Part shown: piece by piece, positions 33,423 to 42,234 of the stretch
Position numbering within the stretch: the first letter of the stretch is position 1
Layout of the letters: each line of letters starts with the position of its first letter
DNA from: Sphingomonadales bacterium
GTDB taxonomy: Bacteria; Pseudomonadota; Alphaproteobacteria; SMXS01
NCBI GenBank assembly: GCA_022844405.1
Contig: JALHLV010000003.1
Coordinates: 142,530-206,529 of the forward strand
Length of the DNA: 64,000 nt
Direction of reading: 5' to 3'
Made by a program: the position numbers and the translations under genes
The notes under the pieces: model-generated
The model's input: the letters and a program-made list of their open reading frames with translations, nothing else
What the model was told of the DNA's origin: nothing
Databases searched by the model: none

Positions 33423-33817
33423 GCGCCTGGCCCCGGCAGCGCGAACAGAGCCATCTCGCCCGAACTGTCGACTTCCAGCAGATGATTGACCATGACGTCG
33501 ATCACGGCTCCCTTGCTGGAGAGGAAGTCGATTGCCGTCATCAGGAACCTCCACGTTTCCTCGCGGCTCGCGCAGGGCAGGATGATCAGGCCAGGATGGA
33601 GTTCCTCCTGTCCGACCAGCGCGCGAAAGTCGGCGGCGTTTTCCGTGACGATGATGCGGTTCTCATCGATGCAGCGGCGCAACACCGTATCGTCCCGCTC
33701 GCCTCTGCGCCCGGTATGGAGCGGATGGACCGCATCATGGCCGGCCTCGCACAGCCGCTCCGCGATGCGGGGCGACAGGCATTCATCGATGAAGAAGCTC
33801 AGGCCGCCTGTTTCCAC
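33419..33817 (-). CDS. DUF5615 PIN-like toxin
   Basis: This 132-residue PIN-like protein has the family start FFIDECLSPRIAERLCEAGHDAVHPL (Asp and Glu at about 10-11) and NRIIVTENAADFRAL (about 53-67; Glu, Asp). DUF5615 proteins are toxins of the VapC45 type, paired with DUF433 antitoxins. The start is GTG and overlaps the antitoxin gene by 19 bases. The 3' end meets the MATE fragment's stop codon. Confidence 0.83.
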   Translation of the reverse strand: METGGLSFFIDECLSPRIAERLCEAGHDAVHPLHTGRRGERDDTVLRRCIDENRIIVTENAADFRALVGQEELHPGLIILPCASREETWRFLMTAIDFLSSKGAVIDVMVNHLLEVDSSGEMALFALPGPGA

Positions 33818-34431
33818 GGCCGGCCGGACGGACGCCCCCGCATAGGATTGGCACGGGCGAACAGCAACGCCGCTTCCAATGCCCCCCTCGGAATATCCGG
33901 ATTGTCCTCGACGATCATGTCCAGGGTGTCGCCGCCATCGATCCGCCCCAGCACGGAATACACCGTCATGCGCGATCCGCGGATGACCGGCGTCCCGCCC
34001 TTGACCGAGTCATCCGTCACGATCCATCGGCGACGGGCGGATAAATACCGGACCGCCGAGGCCATATAGCGTCGAACGACCGGGAACGACTTGGATTTTT
34101 TCAGCACCACGGGTCCGTTCAATTCCAGATCGTCCGTCGCCTTGCGGCTAGACAGATCGACGACATAGCGCGCGATGCGCTTCTTGCTTTCGATCGGAAT
34201 GGACCAGCCACCTTCCCTCAAGCCGTTCATCAGGCCAAAATAACCGACCGCATGGACATCCAGCGTCTTCCTGCCCGCAGTCACGCCCGAGGCCCCAGCG
34301 GCAGCCTTAAGCGCTACAAGGACACCTTCCTCCAGAGCCTTCGTCACGGAGCGTTCCGAAACCTCGGCCAGAAGCGCGACTTCGTTGAGCGTAAGGCCGT
34401 CCTCGAATCCCGATTGCGTCCTGGATGGCAT
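33799..34431 (-). CDS. DUF433-type antitoxin with N-terminal HTH
   Basis: This 210-residue antitoxin starts with an HTH (LTLNEVALLAEVSERSVTKALEEGVL, about 13-38). A linker domain follows and ends in the DUF433 core (about 140-200), VKGGTPVIRGSRMTVYSVLGRIDGG then TLDMIVEDNPDIPRGALEAALLFA. This is the VapB45-like partner of the DUF5615 toxin. The palindrome CCCTTTCAAGGG just upstream (34439-34450) is a likely operator. Confidence 0.83.
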   Translation of the reverse strand: MPSRTQSGFEDGLTLNEVALLAEVSERSVTKALEEGVLVALKAAAGASGVTAGRKTLDVHAVGYFGLMNGLREGGWSIPIESKKRIARYVVDLSSRKATDDLELNGPVVLKKSKSFPVVRRYMASAVRYLSARRRWIVTDDSVKGGTPVIRGSRMTVYSVLGRIDGGDTLDMIVEDNPDIPRGALEAALLFARANPMRGRPSGRPWKQAA

Positions 34432-34438
34432 TATTGAT

Positions 34439-34450
34439 CCCTTTCAAGGG
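34439..34450. promoter_or_regulatory. Palindromic operator of the DUF433/DUF5615 pair
   Basis: CCCTT-TC-AAGGG lies 8 bases upstream of the antitoxin start, followed by A+T-rich sequence (AAAATTTATT) that may hold the promoter. Binding by the N-terminal HTH of the antitoxin is inferred. Confidence 0.45.
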
Positions 34451-34484
34451 AAAATTTATTCCTTTCCAGCGCTGCTGACAAGGC

Positions 34485-35483
34485 CTACTCCAAAGCCGCC
34501 TTCACTCGGGGCAGCACTTTTCCCATCAGCAGCTCGACCCGCGCCCAGCCGCTCTCGAAGCTTTCGCCGGGGAACTTGGCCCAGAAGTGGACGTCCCTGA
34601 TCTGCGGCCAGGCCTTGAGCATGGCGGTCAGTTCGCGCACCGCCGTTTCCGGGTCCCACAGCACATAGAGCCCGCCTTCGATGGCGGCGCGGCCGTCGGG
34701 GAACAGCGGCGTGGTCTCGGGCGGGCCGAACGCGCCCCAGCCGATATAGGCGTTGGTCTGGTAGAGCACGTGCGGCGCGACATTCGCGGCTTCGCGCTCG
34801 GGGTCGTCGGCGACAATGGCCCAGTGGCCGGCATAGATGGCGCCGTCCTGCCTGCCATTGGCCTTGAGCGCATCCACGTAGACGTCGTGGCCGATGCCGC
34901 CGGTCGACAGGAAGCCGTCGCCGATGGCCGCCGCGCGCGCCATGGCCGGCGGGCTCAGGCCGCCCATCAGCAGGTTCGGAATGTGCTCAGGCGCGGGCGT
35001 GACGCGCAGATTGTTCACGTCGAACCGCTTGCCGTGGAATTCGACTTTCTCGCCCGACCAGGCGCGGCGGATGATCTCGACCGCCTCTTCCATCAGGCTG
35101 GGCCGGTGGCGCACGTCACGGCCGAACTGGGCGAACTCCACCTGCCGGTAGCCGCCGCCGACACCCAGGTCGAACCGCCCGCCGGTCAGCAGCGACACCG
35201 TCGCCGCGTCCTCGGCGATGCGGATGGGGTCGTGCAGCGGCAGTACCATCAGGTTGGTGCCGATCCGCATCCGCGTCGTTTTCGCGCCGATGGCGGCGGC
35301 GATCACCAGCGGCGACGGCGTGTAGCCGTCGTCGATGAAATGGTGCTCGGTCAGCCACACCGAATCCCAGCCCGCCGCCTCGGCCGCGACGATCTGCTCC
35401 AGCGCCCGGGCGTGGAAGCGCTCGGCCGGCATGGCCCAGGGTTCCGGATTGCGGAAGTCGTACCAAAGGCCGAAATTCACCAC
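34485..35483 (-). CDS. LLM-class flavin-dependent oxidoreductase (1)
   Basis: This 332-residue TIM-barrel flavoenzyme is of the luciferase-like (bacterial luciferase) family. Key stretches are WDSVWLTEHHFIDDGYTPSPLVIAAAIGAKTTRMRIGTNLMVLPLHDPIRIAEDAAT and FDLGVGGGYRQVEF. They bind reduced FMN supplied by a separate reductase and add oxygen to substrates, often with C-S, C-C or ring cleavage. It is the last gene of the operon SDR, alpha/beta hydrolase, LLM, just upstream of the DUF433 pair. The start is GTG at 35483 (a second GTG follows). Confidence 0.88.
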   Translation of the reverse strand: MVNFGLWYDFRNPEPWAMPAERFHARALEQIVAAEAAGWDSVWLTEHHFIDDGYTPSPLVIAAAIGAKTTRMRIGTNLMVLPLHDPIRIAEDAATVSLLTGGRFDLGVGGGYRQVEFAQFGRDVRHRPSLMEEAVEIIRRAWSGEKVEFHGKRFDVNNLRVTPAPEHIPNLLMGGLSPPAMARAAAIGDGFLSTGGIGHDVYVDALKANGRQDGAIYAGHWAIVADDPEREAANVAPHVLYQTNAYIGWGAFGPPETTPLFPDGRAAIEGGLYVLWDPETAVRELTAMLKAWPQIRDVHFWAKFPGESFESGWARVELLMGKVLPRVKAALE

Positions 35484-35498
35484 GCGCCGCCTCCCCCG

Positions 35499-36305
35499 TC
35501 AGGACAGTTCCGCGAGGAAGCCTAGCAGCACCTTGCCGTAGCGCCCGGCTTCCTCGATGAAGGGAGCGTGACCGCTTTCGGGGAATTCCGCCAGCCTTCC
35601 CAGCGGCGCCAGCTCGGCGGCGCTGCGCCCGATACCCGGCGGCGCGATGACGTCCTGGCCGCCGACCACCGATAGGAACGGCACGGCCAGCCCGCGCAGG
35701 GCGTCGCGCTGGTCGAGCGTATCGAGATCGAGCAGTGCCCGGTCCGCCGACGGCGCGTTCTCCATGAACACCGACCACATCCAGGTTTTGAGCGCATCGC
35801 TCACCGGCCGGGCGCAGATGGCATGCGCCAGGCCATGCAGGAACGTCGCCCGGTCCTGGCGCAGCATGGCGACGGTCTCGGTGACCGACCCCGGCGCGCC
35901 GCCGTGGGGAAAGTCCGGCGCCTGCACGTAGCGCGGCGTCGCGCCGGCGGTCGAGATCACGCCCCGGCAACGCGCGCCCAGCCGGACCGCCGCCTCGACC
36001 GCGACCGGCCCGCCCAGCGACCAGCCGTTCACCGCCAGCCGGTCGATGCGCAAGTGGTTGGCGAGCAGCACCAGGTCGGCCGCCGCGCTGTTGATCGAGA
36101 CGTCGGCGAAATCCTTGTCCGACTTGCCGCAACCGCGCTGGTCGAAGCTCAGCACCGCGTGGCCGGCGCCGGTCAGCAGCGGCAGCACCGTATCCCACAG
36201 CCGGCAGCTCATGCCCCAGCCATGGATCAGCGCCACCGGCAGCCTGTCGCCCGGATAATATTCGAAATAGACGCGCCGTCCCGGTTCGGTTTCAAGATAC
36301 GCCAT
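35499..36305 (-). CDS. Alpha/beta-fold hydrolase
   Basis: This 268-residue hydrolase has the oxyanion HGWGMSCRLWD (about 29-39), the nucleophile elbow NGWSLGGPVAVEA (Ser about 94), an acid in VVGGQDVIAPP (Asp about 215) and the final His in ESGHAPFIEEAG (about 243). The triad is complete. Its closest known types are esterases, lactonases and C-C hydrolases of degradation pathways. The start overlaps the SDR stop as TGATG, indicating coupling. It would act between the SDR and the LLM oxygenase. Confidence 0.87.
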   Translation of the reverse strand: MAYLETEPGRRVYFEYYPGDRLPVALIHGWGMSCRLWDTVLPLLTGAGHAVLSFDQRGCGKSDKDFADVSINSAAADLVLLANHLRIDRLAVNGWSLGGPVAVEAAVRLGARCRGVISTAGATPRYVQAPDFPHGGAPGSVTETVAMLRQDRATFLHGLAHAICARPVSDALKTWMWSVFMENAPSADRALLDLDTLDQRDALRGLAVPFLSVVGGQDVIAPPGIGRSAAELAPLGRLAEFPESGHAPFIEEAGRYGKVLLGFLAELS

Positions 36306-37051
36306 CAGGGAACGCTCCAGCCCGCGTCGATCACCAGCTCGGCGCCGGTGATGTACTTGGCCTCGTCGGAACACAGATAGACCGAGCCCCAGGCAACGTC
36401 TTCCGGCTCGCCCATGCGGCCCATGGGGATCGACGCCTTGATCGCCGCGTCCATCTCCGGCGTCAGGTCGCCCAGGATCGGCGTGCGGATCTGGCCCGGC
36501 AGGATGGTGTTCACCCGCACGCCCTGCTTGACGTGCTCGAGCGCCGCCGACTTCGACATCAGCCGCACCGCCGCCTTGGTGGCGTGATAGGAGAACGAGC
36601 CCGGGCTGCCGACCATGCCGAACAGCGACGAGATGTTGACCACAGCGGCGTTGCCGGACTTCACCAGCTCGGGCAGCGCCGCCCTCATGCCATACCAGAC
36701 GCCGGTCTGGTTGATGGCGATCATCCGCTGCCAGCCGGCATCGGTCTCCTCGGAGACGCCGCCGGGATGATAGATGCCGGCGTTGTTGACCAGCGTGGTC
36801 AGCCCGCCGAAGCGTGCGACGGCGGCCGCGACGGCGGCGGTCCAGCTTTCCGTACTGGTCACGTCGAGCCTGACGAAAATGGCCTCGCCGCCGGCGTCGT
36901 TGGCCTCGGCCACGACGCGCCTGCCCGCCTCTTCCTGGATGTCGCCGGAAACGACCTTGGCGCCCTCGCGGGCGAACAGCCTGACATGCGCGGCGCCGAT
37001 GCCGCTGGCGCCGCCGGAAATCAGCGCCACCTTGCCTTCGAGACGTGCCAT
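36305..37051 (-). CDS. SDR-family oxidoreductase
   Basis: This 248-residue short-chain dehydrogenase has the NAD(P)-binding SGGASGIGAA (about 13-22), NNAG in LVNNAGIYHPG, and the catalytic Ser-Tyr-Lys in NISSLFGMVGSPGSFSYHATKAA. Substrates are usually secondary alcohols or ketones. The ATG at 37051 has GGGGAGG upstream. It is the first gene of a three-gene operon that points away from the TetR gene and has a candidate TetR site in front. Confidence 0.88.
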   Translation of the reverse strand: MARLEGKVALISGGASGIGAAHVRLFAREGAKVVSGDIQEEAGRRVVAEANDAGGEAIFVRLDVTSTESWTAAVAAAVARFGGLTTLVNNAGIYHPGGVSEETDAGWQRMIAINQTGVWYGMRAALPELVKSGNAAVVNISSLFGMVGSPGSFSYHATKAAVRLMSKSAALEHVKQGVRVNTILPGQIRTPILGDLTPEMDAAIKASIPMGRMGEPEDVAWGSVYLCSDEAKYITGAELVIDAGWSVP

Positions 37052-37141
37052 CGTGGTTCCTCCCCGCGCGAAGGAGGCCATGCGAACCGCCTTAAATCAA
37101 GGCGCAACGCCGCTTTTCCCCGGTTCCACCGCATGAAATCA

Positions 37142-37164
37142 CACTTGCTAGTCAGCAACAAGGA
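37142..37164. promoter_or_regulatory. Putative TetR operator 1
   Basis: CACTTGCTAGTCAGCAACAAG lies between the divergent SDR operon and the tetR gene. It matches the site at 37883-37905 (CACTTGCTAG then AACAAG) and is partly symmetric (CTTG and CAAG arms). Binding by the TetR protein encoded at 37211 is inferred. Confidence 0.5.
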
Positions 37165-37210
37165 TATTACGTTTCGGCCCCCGCGGCCGATCCATCAGGC
37201 GATCCTCCCG

Positions 37211-37861
37211 ATGACGAAACACGAGAAGCCCGCGCCGCGCAAGCGCATGACCCAGGCCGAGCGCACCGCGCTGTCGGACCAGCGCATGTACGACGCGGCC
37301 ATGAAGCTGATCGGCCGGCACGGCACCCACAACACCACCCTGAAGGACGTCGGCGAACTGGCCGGCTACAGCCGCAGCCTCGCCAGCTACCGGTTCGGCT
37401 CGAAGGAAGCCCTGTTCGGCAACCTGGTGCGGTTCTTCAACCACAAATGGGTCGAGGAGCTGGAACGCTTCGTCGGCGGCCGCACCGGCCTCGCCGCCTT
37501 CATCGCCGCGCTCGACGCCGTCGAGGACTTCCTGATCGAGCAGCCCGAATACATGAAGGCCATGTACATCCTGTGGTACGAGTCGATCACCAGCCACAGC
37601 GAGGTGCGCGAGCGCCTGGCGGAGCAGCACGAGGCCTACCGCGCCGACATCGTCCGGTGGGTGCGCGAGGGCATCGCCGAGGGGTTCATCCGCCCGTATG
37701 TCGATCCGGAGCGGCTGTCGGTGCAGTTCTGCTCGTTCATCTTCGGCACCATTTACCAGTGGCTGGTAAGGCCCGAGGCCATCGACATCCAGACGGCGTT
37801 CAGCGAGTACAAGCAGGGCGTTCTGGCGCAGATCACCGAGCGGCGCCGCGCGCCGCGATAA
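37211..37861 (+). CDS. TetR-family transcriptional regulator
   Basis: This 216-residue regulator has the TetR HTH at about 28-65 (AAMKLIGRHGTHNTTLKDVGELAGYSRSLASYRFGSKEALFGNLVRFF). Its C-terminal ligand domain is helical, with FLIEQPEYMKAMYILWYESIT. The start at 37211 leaves operator 1 upstream, unlike the earlier ATG at 37133. It is divergent from the SDR operon and is followed by the second LLM gene, with a matching operator before each. It probably represses both until a substrate binds. Confidence 0.87.
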   Translation: MTKHEKPAPRKRMTQAERTALSDQRMYDAAMKLIGRHGTHNTTLKDVGELAGYSRSLASYRFGSKEALFGNLVRFFNHKWVEELERFVGGRTGLAAFIAALDAVEDFLIEQPEYMKAMYILWYESITSHSEVRERLAEQHEAYRADIVRWVREGIAEGFIRPYVDPERLSVQFCSFIFGTIYQWLVRPEAIDIQTAFSEYKQGVLAQITERRRAPR

Positions 37862-37882
37862 GGCCGGAACGCCGCATTTGTT

Positions 37883-37905
37883 CACTTGCTAGACCGAAAC
37901 AAGTG
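37883..37905. promoter_or_regulatory. Putative TetR operator 2
   Basis: The 23 bases begin CACTTGCTAG and end AACAAGTG, with perfect CACTTG/CAAGTG arms 11 bases apart. It lies 67-89 bases before the second LLM gene and shares 17 or so positions with operator 1. Confidence 0.55.
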
Positions 37906-37971
37906 TCTTAGCGTAGGCAGTCGAAACGCCCTTGGGGAAGGGCATGTGAAACCGGGAATCAGGAGCGGACG

Positions 37972-39045
37972 ATGGAAGTAGGCCTGCTGATGGTCTTCCA
38001 GAACTTCATGGACGGGGCGACCGACCACGAAGTCTATAAACGCGACGTCCACCTGGCGGAGCTGGCCGAACCGCTCGGCTTCGACACGCTGGGCGCGGTG
38101 GAGCACCACTTCTTCAACTACGCCATGGCGCCCGACAACATGCAGTTCCTCAGCTACATGGCGGCCAAGACCAGCCGCATCGGGCTGCTGACCGGCGCGG
38201 TGATCCTGCCGTGGAACAACCCGCTGCGCGTCGTCGAGAAGATGATCATGCTCGACCACCTCAGCAACGGCCGCGCCCTGTTCGGCATCGGCCGCGGCCT
38301 CGCCAAGCGCGAATACGACCGCTTCGGCATTTCCATGAACGAGGCCCGCGACCGCTTCGACGAGTCGGCCGAGCTGATCCTGCGCAGCCTCGAGAGCGGC
38401 GTCGTCGAAGGCGACGGCCCCTACTACAAGCAGATGCGCACCGAAGTGCGGCCGCGGCCCTACGCCACCTTCAAGGATCGCTTCTATTGCGTTGCCATGT
38501 CATCGGACTCGGTGCCGGTCTGCGCGCGCCTGGGCGGCAAGATGATGAGCTTCGCCCAGAAGCCCTGGGAGCAGATGGCGGGCCACTTCGGCACCTACCG
38601 CACCATGTTCCAGGACTTCCACGGCCGTCCGGCGCCGTCGCCGGTGTGCGTCGACTTCATGTGCTGCGACGAAAGCGGCGAGCGCGCCGAGGCGCTGGCC
38701 CGCGAGCACATGGCCAACTACTACCTGACGGTCATGGAGCACTACGACATGGCCGGCGACCACTTCAAGAACATGAAGGGCTACGGCGACTACGCCAGCA
38801 ACGCCGAGATCCTGCGCGACACCGGCCTTGCGGACGCGGCCAACGGCTTCGTCGACATCAACACCTGGGGCACGCCGCAGCAGATCCTCGACAAGCTCGA
38901 ACAGCGCCAGAAGTCGCTGGGCGACTTCGACCTCACCGTGCAGGTCAGCTATGGCGGCATGAGCCTGGAGAACGCCGAAAGCAGCATGCGCCTGTTCGCC
39001 GAGAAGGTGCTGCCCGAAGTACAGGGCTGGCGCAAGGCGGCCTGA
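37972..39045 (+). CDS. LLM-class flavin-dependent oxidoreductase (2)
   Basis: This 357-residue luciferase-like monooxygenase has the characteristic FDTLGAVEHHFFNYAMAPDNMQFLSYMAAKTSRIGLLTGAVILPWNNPLRVVEKMIMLDHLSNGR region. It differs from LLM 1 in length and in the sequence after residue 160. AGGAG lies six bases before the ATG. The TetR-type site upstream ties it to the same regulon. Reaction and substrate are unknown; alkanal-type monooxygenase is a fair label. Confidence 0.87.
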   Translation: MEVGLLMVFQNFMDGATDHEVYKRDVHLAELAEPLGFDTLGAVEHHFFNYAMAPDNMQFLSYMAAKTSRIGLLTGAVILPWNNPLRVVEKMIMLDHLSNGRALFGIGRGLAKREYDRFGISMNEARDRFDESAELILRSLESGVVEGDGPYYKQMRTEVRPRPYATFKDRFYCVAMSSDSVPVCARLGGKMMSFAQKPWEQMAGHFGTYRTMFQDFHGRPAPSPVCVDFMCCDESGERAEALAREHMANYYLTVMEHYDMAGDHFKNMKGYGDYASNAEILRDTGLADAANGFVDINTWGTPQQILDKLEQRQKSLGDFDLTVQVSYGGMSLENAESSMRLFAEKVLPEVQGWRKAA

Positions 39046-39269
39046 GGGCCGTCGCACCCATCGTTCCGGCGCTTGGGTTCCGGAGTCAGGTCTGCGATGA
39101 TGGAGGCTGGCGCATGCCGCCTTCGTCGACCGGGAATGGCGGCGCTCGAGCGCCAACGCTCCACGTCCGTTCACCATACTTTGAGGAGCGGTTGACGAAC
39201 CGGCGGTTACACCCGCCAGGTATTGGGCTATTCTGTGGCGGTTGCGTGTCCAGAACCGGGCCGACCTGA

Positions 39270-40625
39270 ATGAAGCGCGTCATATCATCGGCTCTGCGGC
39301 GGAGCATGCGCCGGGCGCGCGAACTGCTGATCGATCGCACCGGCAACATCTCCATCGTCGTCGCGGCGAGCCTGCCGGTTTTCATTACCGTGCTGGGCCT
39401 CAGCTTCGAGGTCGCGCAGTGGTACATGGCCCAGCGCGCCATGCAGAACGCCGCCGATTCGGCCTCCATGGCGGCGGCGATGAACGTCGATGGAAACTTC
39501 GCGCTCGAGGCCCGGGCGATGGCGGCCCAGTACGGCTACGTCCACGGCACCGACAACGTGACCGTGGCGGTCACCAGCGGCGTGACGTGTCCGTCCGGCG
39601 CCACCATCTGCTACCAGGTCACCATCAGCAAACCGACGCCCCTCTATCTCATCGGCATGATCGGCTACGAGGGCAACATCACCGTCAACGGCGAGCCCAT
39701 GGTGCAGGTCAGTGGCGGCGCCACCGCCGAGCAGACGCTGAAGAAACGCGAATACTGCGTCCTGGCGCTCGCGGGCCTGCCCGGCCAGAGCAACACCGAG
39801 GGGTTCCGCTGCAACGGCTGCCCGATGGCCGACCTGACCGGCTGCAACATCATGTCCAACAACACCGCCACCTGTAACGGCTTCACCACCCAGGCCGACA
39901 TCGGCGATGCCTACAGCACCAACAATGGCTGCGGCGTCCAGCAGAATTCCAACCAGCCGCAGGTGGACGACCCGTATGAGGGACTGGCGGCGCTGATCCC
40001 CGCCGACCCGTGCGGCGGCGCCTATCCGCAGTTGCCGGCCAGGAAGAGCGATCCCGAGCTCCCGATGTCGAACCAGTGGTCGGGACCCCAGACGATCAAC
40101 GGCAACGTGTCGGTTTGCGGCGATCTGCAGCTCGCCGGCGATGTCGACGTGACCAACTCTACCGGCGACGGCGGCGTGCTGATCATCTGGAATGGCCAGC
40201 TCGACACCAATGGCAAGACGCTCCGGACCGTTGCGGGCCATCTCACCCTCGTCTTCGCCGGCAGCAACGGCGCCTATGTCCACGCCCCCACCGGAAACGG
40301 GACACTGGACTTCAGCGCACCCAATACCGGCGACTGGTCGGGCATCGCCATCTATCAGGCGCCGACCCTGACGTCGGGCGTGGACATCTCGGAGGCGGGC
40401 CACAAGCCCACCTGGAACCTGACCGGCATGGTGTATCTGCCGCACGCCAGCGTCACCCTCAGCGGCGCCGTCAACAAATCGGCCACCAATGGCGAGGCCT
40501 GTTTCGGCATGGTCATGGACAACATTCGCGTGAACGGCACAGGATTCAGTCTCGATGCCTGCGGCGATGCCGGGCTGGTACTGCCCTTTCGCCACGTTCC
40601 CGGCAGGGGAAAACTCGTCAAATGA
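39270..40625 (+). CDS. TadG-like pilus-associated protein (copy 1)
   Basis: This 451-residue protein has an N-terminal TadE/G-type membrane helix (about 26-46: TGNISIVVAASLPVFITVLGLSFEVAQW) followed by MQNAADSASMAAAM, which is typical of the Tad family. A cysteine-containing periplasmic region (about 160-210: NGCPMADLTGCNIMSNNTATCNG) and a C-terminal beta-helix-like domain follow (SGVDISEAGHKPTWNLTGMVYLPHASVTLSG). Such proteins are minor components of Flp/Tad pili or secreted by that machine. The gene heads a four-gene run of Tad-type genes. Confidence 0.8.
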   Translation: MKRVISSALRRSMRRARELLIDRTGNISIVVAASLPVFITVLGLSFEVAQWYMAQRAMQNAADSASMAAAMNVDGNFALEARAMAAQYGYVHGTDNVTVAVTSGVTCPSGATICYQVTISKPTPLYLIGMIGYEGNITVNGEPMVQVSGGATAEQTLKKREYCVLALAGLPGQSNTEGFRCNGCPMADLTGCNIMSNNTATCNGFTTQADIGDAYSTNNGCGVQQNSNQPQVDDPYEGLAALIPADPCGGAYPQLPARKSDPELPMSNQWSGPQTINGNVSVCGDLQLAGDVDVTNSTGDGGVLIIWNGQLDTNGKTLRTVAGHLTLVFAGSNGAYVHAPTGNGTLDFSAPNTGDWSGIAIYQAPTLTSGVDISEAGHKPTWNLTGMVYLPHASVTLSGAVNKSATNGEACFGMVMDNIRVNGTGFSLDACGDAGLVLPFRHVPGRGKLVK

Positions 40626-40816
40626 CGGCGATCCAGTCGCGCAACTCACAATGCCCGCCAAAAAAATCTCGTCAAATCGACCTCTGACGATCGATCAACT
40701 TTTTGTGCTCGGGCGGCCTCGAACCCAATTCATGCTGCAACGCAAGTAAACATACGTTAAGATAGATAGGTTAACTTTGCCGCTGCGGGCTTGTCCGCAT
40801 GTGGGGCTTGGGAATC

Positions 40817-42220
40817 ATGCTGAACATTTCGAGAGCAGGCAAACGGCTAACCATGCCAGCGCCGAAAGTTGGACGCGTGCGCGCCTTCCAGCGCGATCGC
40901 GGCGGGAACATCGCCATGATCGTCGCGTTCGCGCTGCCGATCCTGCTGGCGTCCCTGGCGCTCGGCTTCGAGCTGGGCCAGTGGTACATGGTCAAATGGA
41001 ACATGCAGAACGCCGCGGATTCCGCGGTGATCGCCGCCGCCAACAACAACGGCAACTACCTGACGGAGGCCCGCGCCGTCTCGGCCCAGTACGGCTTCAC
41101 TAACGGCAGCGGCAACGTCAGCGTGACGGCGACGAACACCGCGACCTGTCCGGGCGGCGGCAACACCTGCTACCAGGTCACCATCAGCAAGCCGACGGAG
41201 CTGTATCTCAGCCGCATGGTAGGCTTCACGGGCAGCACGACGGTCAACGGCCAGCGGATGCAGAACCTGACCAGTTCGGCCATGTCCAAGCAGACCACAG
41301 AGCCACGCGAATACTGCATCCTTGCGCTCGCCAGCAGCGGCGAAAGCAACGGCATCCGCACCAACGGCGCGCCGCAGGCGGACCTGCCCGGCTGCGACAT
41401 CATGTCGAACACCAACGCCACCTGCAACGGCCACAACCTGAACGTCGACATCGGCGACGCCGCCGGCACCAACAATGGCTGCGGTGACGAGCAGAATTCC
41501 AACATGCCGGTGGTGTCCGACCCGTATACGGCGCTGGCGAGCAACATTCCAGCGACTCCGTGCACGTCCCATCCGCAGGGAAGCTACAACGGCAATCCCG
41601 CGCAAACATCCCAAGTGGGCCTTGCCTACACCAGCCCCGCCGGCGCTACCGTCAATAACCTGCTGGTCGCCGGCACCCTGACCCTCAGCGGCTATGTCTC
41701 TGCCTGCGGTGACGTGCGCCTGATGGGTAATGTGTCAATCAGTGCGCCTTCCAACGCAGTGCTGGTCATCTACAACGGCCGGCTCGATACCAACGGGTAT
41801 ACGCTGCAGAGCACGAGCGGCTCTGGCCTGACGATCGTGTTCGCCGGAACCAACGGCGCCTTCAAGCACGCCCCCATCGACGATCGCAACGGCATCCTGG
41901 ATTTCGCCGCACCCACCTCCGGAACCTGGAGCGGCATGGCGATGTACCAGATTCCGACCCTCACCACGGGCGTGGACATTTCAGAGGCGGGCAACAGCCC
42001 CGCGTGGAAGATCACCGGCATGGTTTACCTGCCGCATGCATCCGTTACCCTCAAAGGCATCGTGAACAAGGCGAGCTATGGCTATTCGTGCTTCGGCCTC
42101 GTCGTCGACAATCTGTTGTTCTCGGGTACCAACGCCATTCTCGCCCATGGCCAATGCGACATGGCCGGGCTGGACCTACCGTATAATCTCGTTGTGCAGC
42201 GGGCAGCACTGGTCGACTGA
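40817..42220 (+). CDS. TadG-like pilus-associated protein (copy 2)
   Basis: This 467-residue paralogue of the previous protein has the same N-terminal helix (GGNIAMIVAFALPILLASLALGFELGQWYMVKWNMQNAADSA), cysteine-rich middle (NGAPQADLPGCDIMSNTNATCNG) and C-terminal domain (SGMAMYQIPTLTTGVDISEAGNSPAWKITGMVYLPHASVTL). The two are of the same design but clearly diverged, so the duplication is old. A candidate inverted repeat, GTTAA-N10-TTAAC at 40756-40775, lies upstream. Confidence 0.8.
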   Translation: MLNISRAGKRLTMPAPKVGRVRAFQRDRGGNIAMIVAFALPILLASLALGFELGQWYMVKWNMQNAADSAVIAAANNNGNYLTEARAVSAQYGFTNGSGNVSVTATNTATCPGGGNTCYQVTISKPTELYLSRMVGFTGSTTVNGQRMQNLTSSAMSKQTTEPREYCILALASSGESNGIRTNGAPQADLPGCDIMSNTNATCNGHNLNVDIGDAAGTNNGCGDEQNSNMPVVSDPYTALASNIPATPCTSHPQGSYNGNPAQTSQVGLAYTSPAGATVNNLLVAGTLTLSGYVSACGDVRLMGNVSISAPSNAVLVIYNGRLDTNGYTLQSTSGSGLTIVFAGTNGAFKHAPIDDRNGILDFAAPTSGTWSGMAMYQIPTLTTGVDISEAGNSPAWKITGMVYLPHASVTLKGIVNKASYGYSCFGLVVDNLLFSGTNAILAHGQCDMAGLDLPYNLVVQRAALVD

Positions 42221-42234
42221 GGACTTCGGAACCC

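Noticed and set aside
30440..33424. An integrative element with att sites formed by the 332-bp repeats
   Set aside because: No integrase, excisionase or transposase gene is present and the repeats are far longer than usual att cores; the LLM remnant at the join fits recombination better.
30108..33424. A simple recent tandem duplication of the resident MATE-to-LLM segment
   Set aside because: The LLM remnant differs from the resident LLM gene at 5 of 18 codons in protein terms, and the MATE differences are mostly silent, so the second allele is likely from another genome.
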